A stretch of 64,000 nucleotides of DNA from Actinomycetes bacterium (GTDB lineage: Bacteria > Actinomycetota > Acidimicrobiia > Acidimicrobiales > Ilumatobacteraceae): the NCBI GenBank assembly GCA_025358125.1, contig JANYKS010000097.1, positions 124,001-188,000 of the forward strand, written 5' to 3'. Made by a program: the position numbers and the translations under genes. The notes under the pieces were generated by a model. The model was not told the DNA's origin and ran no database searches. It saw nothing but the letters and a program-made list of their open reading frames with translations. Position 1 is the first letter of the stretch. Every line of letters begins with the position of its first letter. Positions 8,320 through 17,577 of the stretch are shown here, in pieces.

Positions 8320-10839
8320 ATGGCTCGCGGTTCACTGCGCATCTACCTCGGGGCGTCTCCGGGTGTCGGCAAGACCTACAAAATGCTCGGCGAGGGCGTG
8401 CGCCGCATGGAGCGTGGCACCGACGTCGTCGTCGGCATCGTCGAGACCCACGACCGGAATCAGACGGCCGGCCAGATCCGCGATCTCGAGGTGGTGCCGC
8501 TACGCCCGATCGAGTACCGCGGCACCGTGTTGCGCGAACTCGACGTCGACGCGATCCTTGCCCGGCGACCGCAGGTCGTGCTCGTCGACGAATACGCCCA
8601 CACCAATGCTCCCGGTTCGCCTAACGAGAAGCGCTGGCAGGACGTGGAGCAACTGCTCGAAGCCGGAATCGACGTGGTCTCGACGCTGAACATCCAGCAC
8701 CTCGAATCGCTCAACGACGTGATCTCGCGCATCACCGGTACCGTTCAACGCGAGACGGTGCCCGATGACATCGTGCGTCGCGCCGATCAACTCGAACTGG
8801 TCGATATGTCACCGGAGGCGATCCGCCGCCGAATGGCGCACGGCAACATCTACCCAGCGGAACGAATCGACACGGCTCTGGCCAACTACTTCCGGCCCGG
8901 CAACCTCAGCGCGCTGCGCGAGCTCGCGTTGCTGTGGCTGGCCGATCGGGTCGAAGAATCGCTGCACGGCTATCTCGACGCTCATGGCATCTCCGAGGCC
9001 TGGGAAACACGCGAGCGGGTGGTAGTCGGGATCACTGGCTTTGCTGGTGGTGAGGCACTGATCCGGCGTGCCTCGAGGATGGCCGGCCGGGTCAGCGGAG
9101 AACTCGTCGGGGTCCACGTCGCAGTCGACGACGGATTGACCCACGAAGGCGCTGATGCGTTGTCAGCCCAGCGACGCCTGGTCAGCGAGCTCGGCGGAAC
9201 GGCCCACGAGGTCGTCGGCCACGACACAGCGGAGGCGCTCGCCGCGTTCGCCCGCCGGGAGAAGGCGACGCAACTCGTGGTCGGCGCGAGCCGGCGGAGT
9301 CGTTGGCACGAGCTGATCCACGGCTCGTTCGTTGCCCGCGTCACCCGTCTTGCCGGCGACATCGACGTCCACATCATTGCCCATGAAGGGCTCGGGGGTC
9401 TGGCGGAGATACAGCGGAGGCGACCGCCGCCGACGCTCGATGGGCGGCGAATGTTGGCGGCGTGGCTGTTGACCGCGCTCGGGTTGCCGATCTTCATCGC
9501 GATCACACTCCCGTTGCGTGGCAGGATCGACCTCTCGACCGAACTGTTACTGATGCTCGTGGTGGTGCTCGCGATCGCGGCCATCGGCGGGCGGCTCGTT
9601 GCGGCCGTCGCGGCCGTCGTCGCGTCGTTGCTCATCAACTGGTACTACGTCAAGCCGTACTACACCCTGACCATTGCCGAGGCACAGAACGCGATTGCCC
9701 TGATCGTGTTCGTCGTGGTCGCGGTCGCGGTCGGATCACTCGTGAACACGGTGTCGCGGCGTTCCGTCGAGGCGCGTCGGGCCCGTCTCGAAGCCGAGGC
9801 CCTCGCCCGGTCGGCGACGAGTCTGACCGCCGATCCGGAACCACTCCCCCGTCTGGTCGAATACCTTCGCTCAACGTTCGACTTCGACGGTGTGCTGATC
9901 AGCCGTCAGGACGCGTCGGGGCCGGTGACCTTGGCCGAAGCTGGAGACGTCAGCACTCAACCAACGGCAACCCTGACGCTGTCGTCGAGCCTTCACGGCG
10001 ATCAGGGCCCGCTTCCGGTGCTGCAGGTGTTCGGCCGTCAGCTGTCCAACGACGATCAACGGCTGCTGCGGGTGCTGGCCGACCAACTCGCGATCGCGAT
10101 CGACAATCAACGACTCGCAGCGGAGGCCGGCGAGGCAGCCGGGCTCGCCAACATCGACGCCGTCCGCACGGCCATGCTGCGCTCGGTCTCGCACGACCTG
10201 CGCACACCTCTGTCGTCGATCAAGGCCATGATCTCGGGCCTGCGCGACCCCGCGGTGACCTGGACGACAGCACAGATATCCGAAGCGCTGCTCACCGTCG
10301 AGGAGGAAACGGATCGACTCAACCGGCTGGTCGGCAACCTGCTCGATGCAAGCCGCTTGCAGATCGGGGCACTCGCGGTCGACATCCGCGCCTGCGGGCT
10401 GGCCGATACGGTAGCCGCGGCGCTGCAGAGCGTGAATGCCCAACCGGGCATGGTCGAGGTCGACATTCCGCCGGACACCCCTGGCGTGATGTGCGACCCG
10501 ACGCTGCTCGAACGGAGCCTCGCCAACATCGTCAGCAACGCGCTTCGCCACAGTCCTGCCGGTCAGCCCGTTCGGATCGAGGCGGGTATCGTCGTCGGCA
10601 CCGTTCATCTCCGCATCGTCGATCGCGGAATTGGCATCGCCGCGGCCGAACGGACCAAGGTCATCGCACCGTTCCAACGCCTCGGTGACCAGGGCATGAG
10701 TGACGGCGTCGGGCTCGGGTTCGCAATCGCGCAGGGTTTCGTCAATGCCATGGCCGGTACGCTCACCCTCGACGACACACCCGGCGGAGGTCTCACCGTC
10801 ACCATCGAGCTGCCACAAGCAGTCGAGGTGGCCGCGTGA
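8320..10839 (+). CDS. kdpD: Sensor histidine kinase KdpD
   Basis: Membrane sensor kinase of 839 residues that detects potassium limitation and phosphorylates KdpE. In order: the KdpD P-loop domain with GASPGVGKTYKM (11-22), a universal-stress-protein domain (about 225-355), four membrane helices (about 375-475), a GAF-like region, the HisKA motif SVSHDLRTPLSSIK with His near 625, and an HATPase domain ending GLGFAIAQGF. Full length, all catalytic motifs present. It lies 33 bases after kdpC and overlaps kdpE by four bases. Confidence 0.96.
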   Translation: MARGSLRIYLGASPGVGKTYKMLGEGVRRMERGTDVVVGIVETHDRNQTAGQIRDLEVVPLRPIEYRGTVLRELDVDAILARRPQVVLVDEYAHTNAPGSPNEKRWQDVEQLLEAGIDVVSTLNIQHLESLNDVISRITGTVQRETVPDDIVRRADQLELVDMSPEAIRRRMAHGNIYPAERIDTALANYFRPGNLSALRELALLWLADRVEESLHGYLDAHGISEAWETRERVVVGITGFAGGEALIRRASRMAGRVSGELVGVHVAVDDGLTHEGADALSAQRRLVSELGGTAHEVVGHDTAEALAAFARREKATQLVVGASRRSRWHELIHGSFVARVTRLAGDIDVHIIAHEGLGGLAEIQRRRPPPTLDGRRMLAAWLLTALGLPIFIAITLPLRGRIDLSTELLLMLVVVLAIAAIGGRLVAAVAAVVASLLINWYYVKPYYTLTIAEAQNAIALIVFVVVAVAVGSLVNTVSRRSVEARRARLEAEALARSATSLTADPEPLPRLVEYLRSTFDFDGVLISRQDASGPVTLAEAGDVSTQPTATLTLSSSLHGDQGPLPVLQVFGRQLSNDDQRLLRVLADQLAIAIDNQRLAAEAGEAAGLANIDAVRTAMLRSVSHDLRTPLSSIKAMISGLRDPAVTWTTAQISEALLTVEEETDRLNRLVGNLLDASRLQIGALAVDIRACGLADTVAAALQSVNAQPGMVEVDIPPDTPGVMCDPTLLERSLANIVSNALRHSPAGQPVRIEAGIVVGTVHLRIVDRGIGIAAAERTKVIAPFQRLGDQGMSDGVGLGFAIAQGFVNAMAGTLTLDDTPGGGLTVTIELPQAVEVAA

Positions 10840-11528
10840 TCCGTGTCCTCGTCGTCGACGACGAACCCCAGATCAGGCGGGCGCTCAGCCTCAACCTGGG
10901 CGCGCGCGGATACGAGGTATTCGAAGCCACGACGGGTGAAGCCGCGCTCACGGTGGTGGCCGGCGAACACCCCGACATTCTGCTGCTCGACCTCGGCCTT
11001 GCGGGAATGGACGGCATCATGGTCATCGAGGCGTTGCGGGGCTGGACGAGGGTGCCGGTGATCGTGCTCACCGTGCGCGACGACGAACGTTCGAAGGTAC
11101 AGGCGCTCGAGGCTGGCGCCGACGACTACGTGACGAAACCATTCGGAATGGCCGAACTCGTCGCCAGAATCCGAGCGGTGCTGCGCCGTCACCCTGAGAC
11201 GGTGTGCGAGGCGCCCGAGGTGACCACCACGGCGTTTCGCCTCGATCTTGCCGCTCACCGCGCGTTTACCGGCCCGGAGATGGAAGAGGTCCGGCTGACG
11301 CCCATCGAGTGGGGCATCGTCGGTCATCTCGTCCGCAATCCGGATCGGCTGATCACCTACCGTCAACTCGTCACCGTCGTGTGGGGGCCGAGCTACGACC
11401 CCGACCAGAACCTGTTGCGGGTCCATATGGGCCATATCCGCCGCAAACTCGAACCCGATCCCGGGCGGCCGGCCTTCTTCATCACCGACTCCGGCGTCGG
11501 CTTCCGCTTCCAGCCGACCCCAGCCTGA
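10836..11528 (+). CDS. kdpE: Response regulator KdpE
   Basis: OmpR-family regulator of 230 residues. The receiver domain has the acidic pocket DDE (8-10), phospho-acceptor Asp52 and Lys101 (VTKPF); the winged-helix output domain ends VGFRFQPTPA. It is expected to activate kdp under low potassium. The phased CGTGAAG repeats at 3377-3426 are the obvious target. The gene overlaps kdpD (GTGA). Confidence 0.96.
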   Translation: MIRVLVVDDEPQIRRALSLNLGARGYEVFEATTGEAALTVVAGEHPDILLLDLGLAGMDGIMVIEALRGWTRVPVIVLTVRDDERSKVQALEAGADDYVTKPFGMAELVARIRAVLRRHPETVCEAPEVTTTAFRLDLAAHRAFTGPEMEEVRLTPIEWGIVGHLVRNPDRLITYRQLVTVVWGPSYDPDQNLLRVHMGHIRRKLEPDPGRPAFFITDSGVGFRFQPTPA

Positions 11529-11567
11529 CCGACCCCAGCCTGATCGACCCCGCCTGACCGACCCCGC
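11517..11567. repeat. Short imperfect tandem repeat after kdpE
   Basis: Three to four copies of a 14-15 base unit close to CAGCCTGACCGACCC run from the last codons of kdpE into the spacer before the convergent iron permease gene. Each copy carries a TGA. It may be simple slippage; there is no hairpin of terminator quality here. Confidence 0.55.
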
Positions 11568-11620
11568 CCTCGCCCGGCACGACCTCGCCCGCCACGATGA
11601 ACGGTCGTCGCCCGACCACC

Positions 11621-12472
11621 TCATGGCATCAGGGTGGTGACCAGCTCCTTGGTCGGCGCAGCAGCCGGACGCGAACGCCCACCCGCGAAGAACGCCGTGG
11701 CAACTGGGATGAGATAGGCGAAATAGGCGACGACGCGAATTCTCTCCGGCGACTCGGACCAGCCGAACAACCCCTGCAAGAAGTCGTGCCCCCAGCCCGA
11801 CGCCAAAGGACCGGATGTGACCGTCCACAACGGTCGGGCGAGCGCACCCTCGATCTCGAGCAGCTCGCGGAATTCGTGGACTGCCTTGGCGAACAGGCCG
11901 GCGGCAAAGAGGACCAGCAGCAGGCCCGTGATCTGGAAGAACCGCCTGAGGTTGAAACGGCTCCCGCTGCGATAGATCGTCACGCCGAGCACGGCGGAGA
12001 TGCCCAGGCCGAACAGGCCCCCGACGATCACCGCCGAGCCAGACGAGCCAGGGGTCTGCGCGCCGAGCAGGAACAGCACCGTCTCGAAGCCCTCACGAAC
12101 GACGGCGACGAACGCGACGACCGCCACCGCGGTGGCCGATTGGCCGACCGCAGCGTCGAGCTTGCCGTGGAGAGAATTCGACAGACCGCGCGAATGCGTA
12201 CGCATCCAGAAGATCATCCACGTGAGCAGGGCGGCGGCAACCAAGGCCAACGTGCCCTCGATGGCCTGTTCGGTCTTGCCGACGAACTCGCCGACCACCA
12301 AATGAAAGACGACCCCGGCCACGATGCACACCACAGCCGCAATGGCGGCGCCAACCGCAACAGCCGGGAAGAGCGATCGCCGATCCGTCTTCGCGAGGTA
12401 CGCCAACAGGATCGCGAGCACCAACGAAATTTCTAGGCCCTCGCGAAGTGTGATGAGGAAGCTGGCTCCCAC
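11621..12472 (-). CDS. FTR1-family iron permease
   Basis: Integral membrane protein of 283 residues that takes up iron (EfeU/Ftr1p type). It has the two hallmark iron-binding motifs, REGLE (10-14) and REGFE (126-130), in separate hydrophobic helices, seven helices in all. Neither EfeO nor EfeB is adjacent, so it may act with distant partners. An inverted repeat lies about 45 bases upstream (12516-12533) and could be a metal-regulator site. Confidence 0.9.
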   Translation of the reverse strand: MGASFLITLREGLEISLVLAILLAYLAKTDRRSLFPAVAVGAAIAAVVCIVAGVVFHLVVGEFVGKTEQAIEGTLALVAAALLTWMIFWMRTHSRGLSNSLHGKLDAAVGQSATAVAVVAFVAVVREGFETVLFLLGAQTPGSSGSAVIVGGLFGLGISAVLGVTIYRSGSRFNLRRFFQITGLLLVLFAAGLFAKAVHEFRELLEIEGALARPLWTVTSGPLASGWGHDFLQGLFGWSESPERIRVVAYFAYLIPVATAFFAGGRSRPAAAPTKELVTTLMP

Positions 12473-12515
12473 GACGACCTACCTACGATCCGTTACACCA
12501 GGCGGCAGTGCCTGT

Positions 12516-12533
12516 TGTAAGGGTTACTTTACA
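12516..12533. promoter_or_regulatory. Inverted repeat upstream of iron permease
   Basis: TGTAA-N8-TTACA palindrome in the 85-base gap between the minus-strand permease and the minus-strand P450. The position suits an operator for the permease. It does not match the IdeR/DtxR consensus as I know it, so a metal-responsive role is only a guess. Confidence 0.35.
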
Positions 12534-12557
12534 CGCTCCGGGAGCCGGAGGCATCAC

Positions 12558-13778
12558 CTACGAGGCAGGAATCGCCTTGACCTTGAGGTGCTTGATCCCG
12601 TGGATGAAGTTGGACCGCAACCGAGCGGGCGGCGCCTGGAGTTCGAAGTGATCGACCTGGTTGAGCAGCTCTTCGAACATGATCCGCATTTCCAACCTCG
12701 CGAGGCTGACACCAAGGCAGTGATGCGGCCCGCCACCACCGAACGCGAGGTGCGGATTCGGCGAGCGGGTGATGTCGAACGAGTTCGGATCGGCGAACAC
12801 TTCTTCGTCGCGGTTGGCCGAAATGTAGTACATGACGACGGCGTCGCCCTCTTCGATGTGCTGACCGTGCAGTTCCAGATCGGTCGTGGCCGTACGGCGG
12901 AAATGCATCACGGGCGTTCCGAACCGCAGCACCTCTTCGATCGCGCCGTCGAGGTGCTTGGCGGGATCCGCCTTGAGTTTGTCCCACTGCTCTGGATGTT
13001 CCAAGAACGCGAGCAAGCCCTGCGAAATCGCGTTGCGAGTGGTCTCGTTGCCGGCTACCGCGAGCAGCAGGATGAACAGGTCGAATTCGTGCTCGCTCAA
13101 CTGTTGGTCGCCATCGGCTGCGAGAAGGGTCGTGATGATGTCCTGGCGGGGCTCGATCTTGCGGGCCGCGGCGAGTTCGTTGGCGTACATGTACAGCTCG
13201 GCCATCGCCGTCGCTGCCACGTCGGGTCCGCCCGCGTACTCGGGGTCGTTGCTGCCGATCATCGTGTTCGACCACTTGAACACCTTGTGCCGATCCTCCT
13301 TGGGCAGGCCGAGCAACTCCGCGATCGCGACGAGCGGTAGCTCGGCCGCAATCTCGGTGACGAAGTCGAACGACCCCTGCGACGTGACTTCCCGGATCAG
13401 CTTCTCGGTGACGTCGCGATAGTGGCCGTCCATCGCCTTGATCACCTTCGGCGTGAAGCCACGGTTCACGAGCGTTCGCAGACGGGTGTGCTCCGGCGGG
13501 TCCAGATCGAGCATCATCCGGGCGAGCTCGAGGTCGGGGCGGTCCTCTGTGAGAATCGTGCCCCGGCGTTGCGAGGAGAAGTTCTCCCACTGCCGATTGA
13601 CCTTGACGCAATCGGCGTGGCGGGTCAACACCCAAAACCCGTTGGCCGGCTGTTCCGGTTCGACCTGACGGTGACGGAACACGGGCGCCTCCGCCCGCAG
13701 GCGGGTGAACTGATCGAACGGCACCCCGTCGACGTAGGTGTCGTGGCTGGCGATGTCGATTTCGTCGGTGAGGCTCAT
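12558..13778 (-). CDS. Cytochrome P450, CYP125/CYP124-like
   Basis: P450 of 406 residues, with I-helix AGNETTRN (242-249), heme loop FGGGGPHHCLG with Cys at 354, and the N-terminal strings DPPEHTRLRTLVNRGFTP typical of sterol C26/C27 hydroxylases and relatives. It is the last gene of a minus-strand operon that begins with a luciferase-like enzyme and contains chsH1, chsH2, ltp2 and two ACADs; in mycobacteria cyp125 sits at the other end of the same set. Hydroxylation or oxidation of a sterol side-chain methyl is therefore likely. Which CYP family it belongs to cannot be fixed by eye. Confidence 0.85.
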   Translation of the reverse strand: MSLTDEIDIASHDTYVDGVPFDQFTRLRAEAPVFRHRQVEPEQPANGFWVLTRHADCVKVNRQWENFSSQRRGTILTEDRPDLELARMMLDLDPPEHTRLRTLVNRGFTPKVIKAMDGHYRDVTEKLIREVTSQGSFDFVTEIAAELPLVAIAELLGLPKEDRHKVFKWSNTMIGSNDPEYAGGPDVAATAMAELYMYANELAAARKIEPRQDIITTLLAADGDQQLSEHEFDLFILLLAVAGNETTRNAISQGLLAFLEHPEQWDKLKADPAKHLDGAIEEVLRFGTPVMHFRRTATTDLELHGQHIEEGDAVVMYYISANRDEEVFADPNSFDITRSPNPHLAFGGGGPHHCLGVSLARLEMRIMFEELLNQVDHFELQAPPARLRSNFIHGIKHLKVKAIPAS

Positions 13779-13845
13779 GATGTCTCCAAGAGGATTGGGT
13801 CGTTGACGACTTTAGTAATTCCGGCCATTGGATATCGCACGCCCG

Positions 13846-15027
13846 TTACTGCGTGCCGAGGATCAACCCACTGGTCGGCACACCGGTACCGGCCGTGACG
13901 AGCACGTGCTCGACATCGTCGACCGGGTTGACCGACGTGCCGCGAATTTGACGGACACCCTCTGCGATTCCGTTCATTCCATGGATGTAGGCCTCGCCGA
14001 GTTGGCCGCCGTGGGTATTGAGCGGCAGCGCGCCGCCGATTTCGATTCTTGCGTCGCAAACGAAGTCCTTACCCTCGCCACGGGCGCAGAACCCGAACTC
14101 TTCGAGCTGCATCAGCACGTACGGCGTGAAGTGGTCGTACAGGACCGCCGTCTGGATATCCGCCGGCTGGAGCCCTGAGCCCTCCCACAGCTGACGGGCG
14201 ACGACGCCCATCTCCGGCAGGTGGGCGATGTCGTCGCGGTAAAAGCTCGTCATCACGTGCTGATCGACGCCGGCGCCCTGCGCAACGGCGACGACGATCG
14301 CGGCCTTGTTCGCCAGATCGCGGGCACGCCCTGCACTCGTGACGACGAGCGCCTGGGCGCCGTCTGTCTCCTGGCAGCAGTCGAGCAGATGCAGCGGTTC
14401 GGCGATCCAGCGGCTCGCCTGATGCTGTTCGAGCGTGATCGGTTGGTTGTGGAACCAGGCCTTGGGATTGTTGGCGGCGTGCCTGCGGTCGGCGACCGCC
14501 ACCCGCCCGAAGTCCTCGCTCGTCGCGCCATAGACGTGCATGTAGCGCTTGGCGACCATGGCCACCCACGCCGCCGGCGTCAGCAGGCCCATCGGTGAGT
14601 ACCAACTGAACTGGCCGCGCTCGGCCGTCGCGGCCGTCGGGATGTCCTGCACGCCGGCACCGAACCGGCGACCGGAGCGCTCGTTGAACGCGCGATAACA
14701 CACCACGACGTCGGCGGCGCCCGTGGCCACCGCCATTGCGGCCTGATGCACGGTCGCGCAGGCCGCCCCCCCGCCGTAGTGGACCCTGGCGAAGAACGTC
14801 AGCTCGTTCATGCCGGTGTGCCGGGCGATCTCGATCTCGGGGTTGTTCTCGGGGCCGAAACAGGCGAACCCATCGACGTCGCTCGGCCTGAGTCCGGCAT
14901 CGGCGAGCGCGGCGACGACCGCCTCGCACGCGAGGCTCATCTCACTCCGGCCCGAGTCCTTCGAGAACTCGGTTGCCCCGATGCCGACGATCGCAGCTTT
15001 GCCGCCCAGCGTATTGCGGCGGCTCAT
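13846..15027 (-). CDS. ltp2: Ltp2-like steroid side-chain retro-aldolase
   Basis: Thiolase-fold protein of 393 residues. In mycobacteria Ltp2, together with the DUF35 part of ChsH2, splits the 17-hydroxy C22-CoA steroid into a 17-ketosteroid and propionyl-CoA. The match to Ltp2 is strong along the whole length: IVGIGATEFSKDSGRSE at the start, HYGGGAACATVHQAAMAVA, SRWIAEPLHLLDCCQETDGA, LYDHFTPYVLMQLEEFGF, and LVTAGTGVPTSGLILG at the end. Its ATG overlaps the chsH1 stop (ATGA). Sixty-seven bases separate it from the downstream P450. Confidence 0.9.
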   Translation of the reverse strand: MSRRNTLGGKAAIVGIGATEFSKDSGRSEMSLACEAVVAALADAGLRPSDVDGFACFGPENNPEIEIARHTGMNELTFFARVHYGGGAACATVHQAAMAVATGAADVVVCYRAFNERSGRRFGAGVQDIPTAATAERGQFSWYSPMGLLTPAAWVAMVAKRYMHVYGATSEDFGRVAVADRRHAANNPKAWFHNQPITLEQHQASRWIAEPLHLLDCCQETDGAQALVVTSAGRARDLANKAAIVVAVAQGAGVDQHVMTSFYRDDIAHLPEMGVVARQLWEGSGLQPADIQTAVLYDHFTPYVLMQLEEFGFCARGEGKDFVCDARIEIGGALPLNTHGGQLGEAYIHGMNGIAEGVRQIRGTSVNPVDDVEHVLVTAGTGVPTSGLILGTQ

Positions 15028-15452
15028 GCGGCACCGTCCGGCGGCGAGGCTGCGAGCGCCACGACGACCGTGCCGGTGACGTGATCGCCGAGCCCGTTGG
15101 CGCCGACGACGGCGACTTCGACCTCACCATTTTCCTTCGTGGTGACCGTGCCGGTAAGCGTCATCGTGTCGCCCGGATAGTTCGGCGCCCCGAGTCGGAT
15201 CGCAACCTTTTTGATGACTGCGTCGGGCCCTGCCCAGTCGGTGACGTAGCGCCCGATCAGCCCGTTCGTCGTGAGGATGTTCATGAAGATGTCCTTCGAG
15301 CCCTTCTCGCGGGCGAGCTCCGGATCGTGATGGACGTCTTGATAATCGCGAGACGCGATCGCCGCCGCGACGATGAAGCTGCGGGTCAATGGCAGTGCCA
15401 GCGGAGCAAGTTCGTCGCCGATGCTGACATCGCAGTAGCGCACGCCGCTCAT
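15024..15452 (-). CDS. chsH1: ChsH1-like hydratase subunit (MaoC fold)
   Basis: Hot-dog-fold protein of 142 residues. ChsH1 is the catalytic half of the ChsH1-ChsH2 hydratase that adds water to the C22 enoyl-CoA steroid. The hydratase Asp and His are present as D36-x4-H41 in RDYQDVHHD, followed by GSKDIFMNILTTNGL and RYVTDWAGP, all close to Rv3541c. It overlaps its neighbours on both sides by four bases, showing tight coupling with the small ACAD and Ltp2. Confidence 0.9.
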   Translation of the reverse strand: MSGVRYCDVSIGDELAPLALPLTRSFIVAAAIASRDYQDVHHDPELAREKGSKDIFMNILTTNGLIGRYVTDWAGPDAVIKKVAIRLGAPNYPGDTMTLTGTVTTKENGEVEVAVVGANGLGDHVTGTVVVALAASPPDGAA

Positions 15453-16573
15453 CGCGCCTCCTGCGCGATCAGTTCGCCGAGGCGGGCCAACTGCGCGCTA
15501 CCGGCGCCGAGCGTCGTCTCGATCTGCACGCCCCACAGGAAGTAACGGTGGATCGGGTAGTCGATGTCTGACCCCATCCCGCCGTGCAGGTGTTGACAGA
15601 GATGGACGACCTTCTGGCCGCCCTCGCTGGCCCAGTACTTGGCGATCAGCACCTCCTGACGCGACGACAACCCGTGCATCAATCGCCACGCTGCCTGCAG
15701 CAGCGTGACTCGCATCGGCTCGGTCAGGATGAACGCATCGGCCGCCTGGTGGGCAACGCCCTGGAACGTGCTGAGCGGCTTGGCGAACTGAATTCGCGAG
15801 TTCGTGTAGGCAGCCGTCTGCTCGATGGCGGCCGAACACACGCCGAGCTGCAGCGCGCACAGCCCGACAAGGGCCCGCTCGAGCATGAACTGCAACTGTT
15901 GATCGCCATCGGCCTCGCCGCCGCCGAGCCGATCATCGTGACCCACCTCCGTGTCGATCGCAAGATGGGCGTACGGCTGACGACTCGTTGCCTGCACCGG
16001 CTGGACCTCGATCTCGGGAACTTTCGGATCGACGAGGAACACGCCGATCCGGCCGTCGTCCTGACGCGCCGGAACGAGCACCCGTTGTGCGAACTGGGCG
16101 GCCGGCACGCTCGGCTTGAACCCCTTCAGAGTCCAGCCGGCGTTGGTTCGAGTCGCGGTGACCGACGGACGAAGGGCGTCATCGGCGCCGATCTCGCTCA
16201 GGGCGCCCGACAGCAGGACATCACCGGCGATGACGCCGGGCAGCCACGCCGAGCGCTGCTCGGCAGTGCCGAACTCGGCGATCGGCAGGGCGCCGAGGAC
16301 GACCGTCGCCAGCACCGGCACGGGGGCCACGCGACGGCCCTGCTGCTCCAGCAGAAGGCACAGCTCGACCAACCCGAATCCGCTGCCGCCAACATCTTCT
16401 GGCAGGCACAACCCGAGCAGATTGGCCTTCGCCAGCTCGGACCACAACGCGACATCGTGGCCATCGTGGTTGCGTTCGATGTCCTTGACCCGCTCGACCG
16501 ATGCGTGGCCCTCGAAGATCTGCTTGGCGAGGTCCCTGACCACGTTCTGCTCGTCACTGAGATCGAAGTTCAT
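15449..16573 (-). CDS. Acyl-CoA dehydrogenase, small (ChsE1/FadE28-type) subunit
   Basis: ACAD of 374 residues from the ATG that overlaps the chsH2 stop. It begins MNFDLSDEQNVVRDLAKQIF and ends with HLCQHLHGGMGSDIDYPIHRYF, the signature of the small subunit in steroid alpha2-beta2 ACADs, which form one FAD site across two unlike chains. Its partner is probably the large ACAD at 17574, with chsH2 between them; in mycobacteria fadE28 and fadE29 are adjacent. The expected reaction is dehydrogenation of the three-carbon side chain before ChsH1/H2 hydration. Confidence 0.8.
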   Translation of the reverse strand: MNFDLSDEQNVVRDLAKQIFEGHASVERVKDIERNHDGHDVALWSELAKANLLGLCLPEDVGGSGFGLVELCLLLEQQGRRVAPVPVLATVVLGALPIAEFGTAEQRSAWLPGVIAGDVLLSGALSEIGADDALRPSVTATRTNAGWTLKGFKPSVPAAQFAQRVLVPARQDDGRIGVFLVDPKVPEIEVQPVQATSRQPYAHLAIDTEVGHDDRLGGGEADGDQQLQFMLERALVGLCALQLGVCSAAIEQTAAYTNSRIQFAKPLSTFQGVAHQAADAFILTEPMRVTLLQAAWRLMHGLSSRQEVLIAKYWASEGGQKVVHLCQHLHGGMGSDIDYPIHRYFLWGVQIETTLGAGSAQLARLGELIAQEAR

Positions 16574-17577
16574 CCGGCCACCACCTTGAAGAACGGCAAC
16601 GACAACTCGTCGTCGCACCGCTGAACGCTGAGCTCGACCCTCGCCCCGATGACGAGTTGGTCGTACGTCGTGTCGATCGAATTGGCGACGACACGCACAC
16701 CCTCGTCGAGATCGACGAGCAGCACCTGATTCGGATACTCGAGACTCGGAATCTGCGGGTAGTGCACCACGACGAAGCTGTGGATGCTCCCGCCCCCGGC
16801 GGCCTCGACGGTGGTCCACTCGAGCGACTGGCACTCGCGACACATCGGACCAGGCGGATGGCGGAGCGTGCCGCACCGCGAGCACTTCTGGATCGCCAGC
16901 TTGCCCTGCTGCAACCCCTCGAACCAGAACAGCTGATCATGCGTCAGCGACGGACGCGGGCGCAGCGGCTGCGGTGTCGCCTCGACGGCGCCCTGTTCGT
17001 GGGCAGGACGGAATTTGAGGATCCGGAACAGCATGGTGCCGACGCGCTCGCCAACGGCATCGAAGTAGTCCTGGCGGGTCGTGATGAAGTGACCGGCACC
17101 GAGTGCGGTGGTCTTCTCGTTCGACACCGAATCGATGACGGTGCGCATCGTCAACCGGTCGCCGGGGCGCAGGTAGCGGTCGTAGGTCTGTTCGCAATTG
17201 CTGGCGACGACGGAGGTGAACCCTGCGGATTCGACGAACTCGGTCAGGTCTCTGTACGGGTTCGGACCGCCCGACATCCGGTCGACGCCGTAGGGCCGCA
17301 TGATCCACGCTTGCAGCATCGTCGGCGGCGCCACGAGGCCGCCGTGCGCCGACGCCGCGGCGGCATCCTCGTCGAGATACACGGGGTTGGCGTCGCCCAT
17401 CGCATCACACCAATGGCGGATCATCGCCACGTTCACGTCGTCGGGCGCCCGTTGAAGGGCGCCGATCTCTTGACCGACGAACGTTTGCAGCCGATCGTAG
17501 AACTCCGCCTGCGGTGCCGCCTGCTGTGCTGCAGATGGCTGTGCTTCAGATGGCTGTGCTGTCGATTGCTGGCTCAT
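16570..17577 (-). CDS. chsH2: ChsH2-like hydratase/aldolase-partner (MaoC + DUF35)
   Basis: Two-domain protein of 335 residues: an N-terminal hot-dog domain (about 25-195) that pairs with ChsH1, and a C-terminal DUF35 domain whose zinc ribbon has Cys232, Cys235, Cys246 and Cys249, followed by an OB fold. In steroid degraders the DUF35 part supports the Ltp2 retro-aldolase. The first 24 residues are a Gln/Ala/Ser-rich repeat made of 15-base units (about 17520-17575), absent from relatives. It overlaps both neighbours by four bases. Confidence 0.9.
   Translation of the reverse strand: MSQQSTAQPSEAQPSAAQQAAPQAEFYDRLQTFVGQEIGALQRAPDDVNVAMIRHWCDAMGDANPVYLDEDAAAASAHGGLVAPPTMLQAWIMRPYGVDRMSGGPNPYRDLTEFVESAGFTSVVASNCEQTYDRYLRPGDRLTMRTVIDSVSNEKTTALGAGHFITTRQDYFDAVGERVGTMLFRILKFRPAHEQGAVEATPQPLRPRPSLTHDQLFWFEGLQQGKLAIQKCSRCGTLRHPPGPMCRECQSLEWTTVEAAGGGSIHSFVVVHYPQIPSLEYPNQVLLVDLDEGVRVVANSIDTTYDQLVIGARVELSVQRCDDELSLPFFKVVAG

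Noticed and set aside
13779-13845. Tenth operator copy between Ltp2 and the P450
   Set aside because: TTGACGACTTTAG is present, but there is no second arm.
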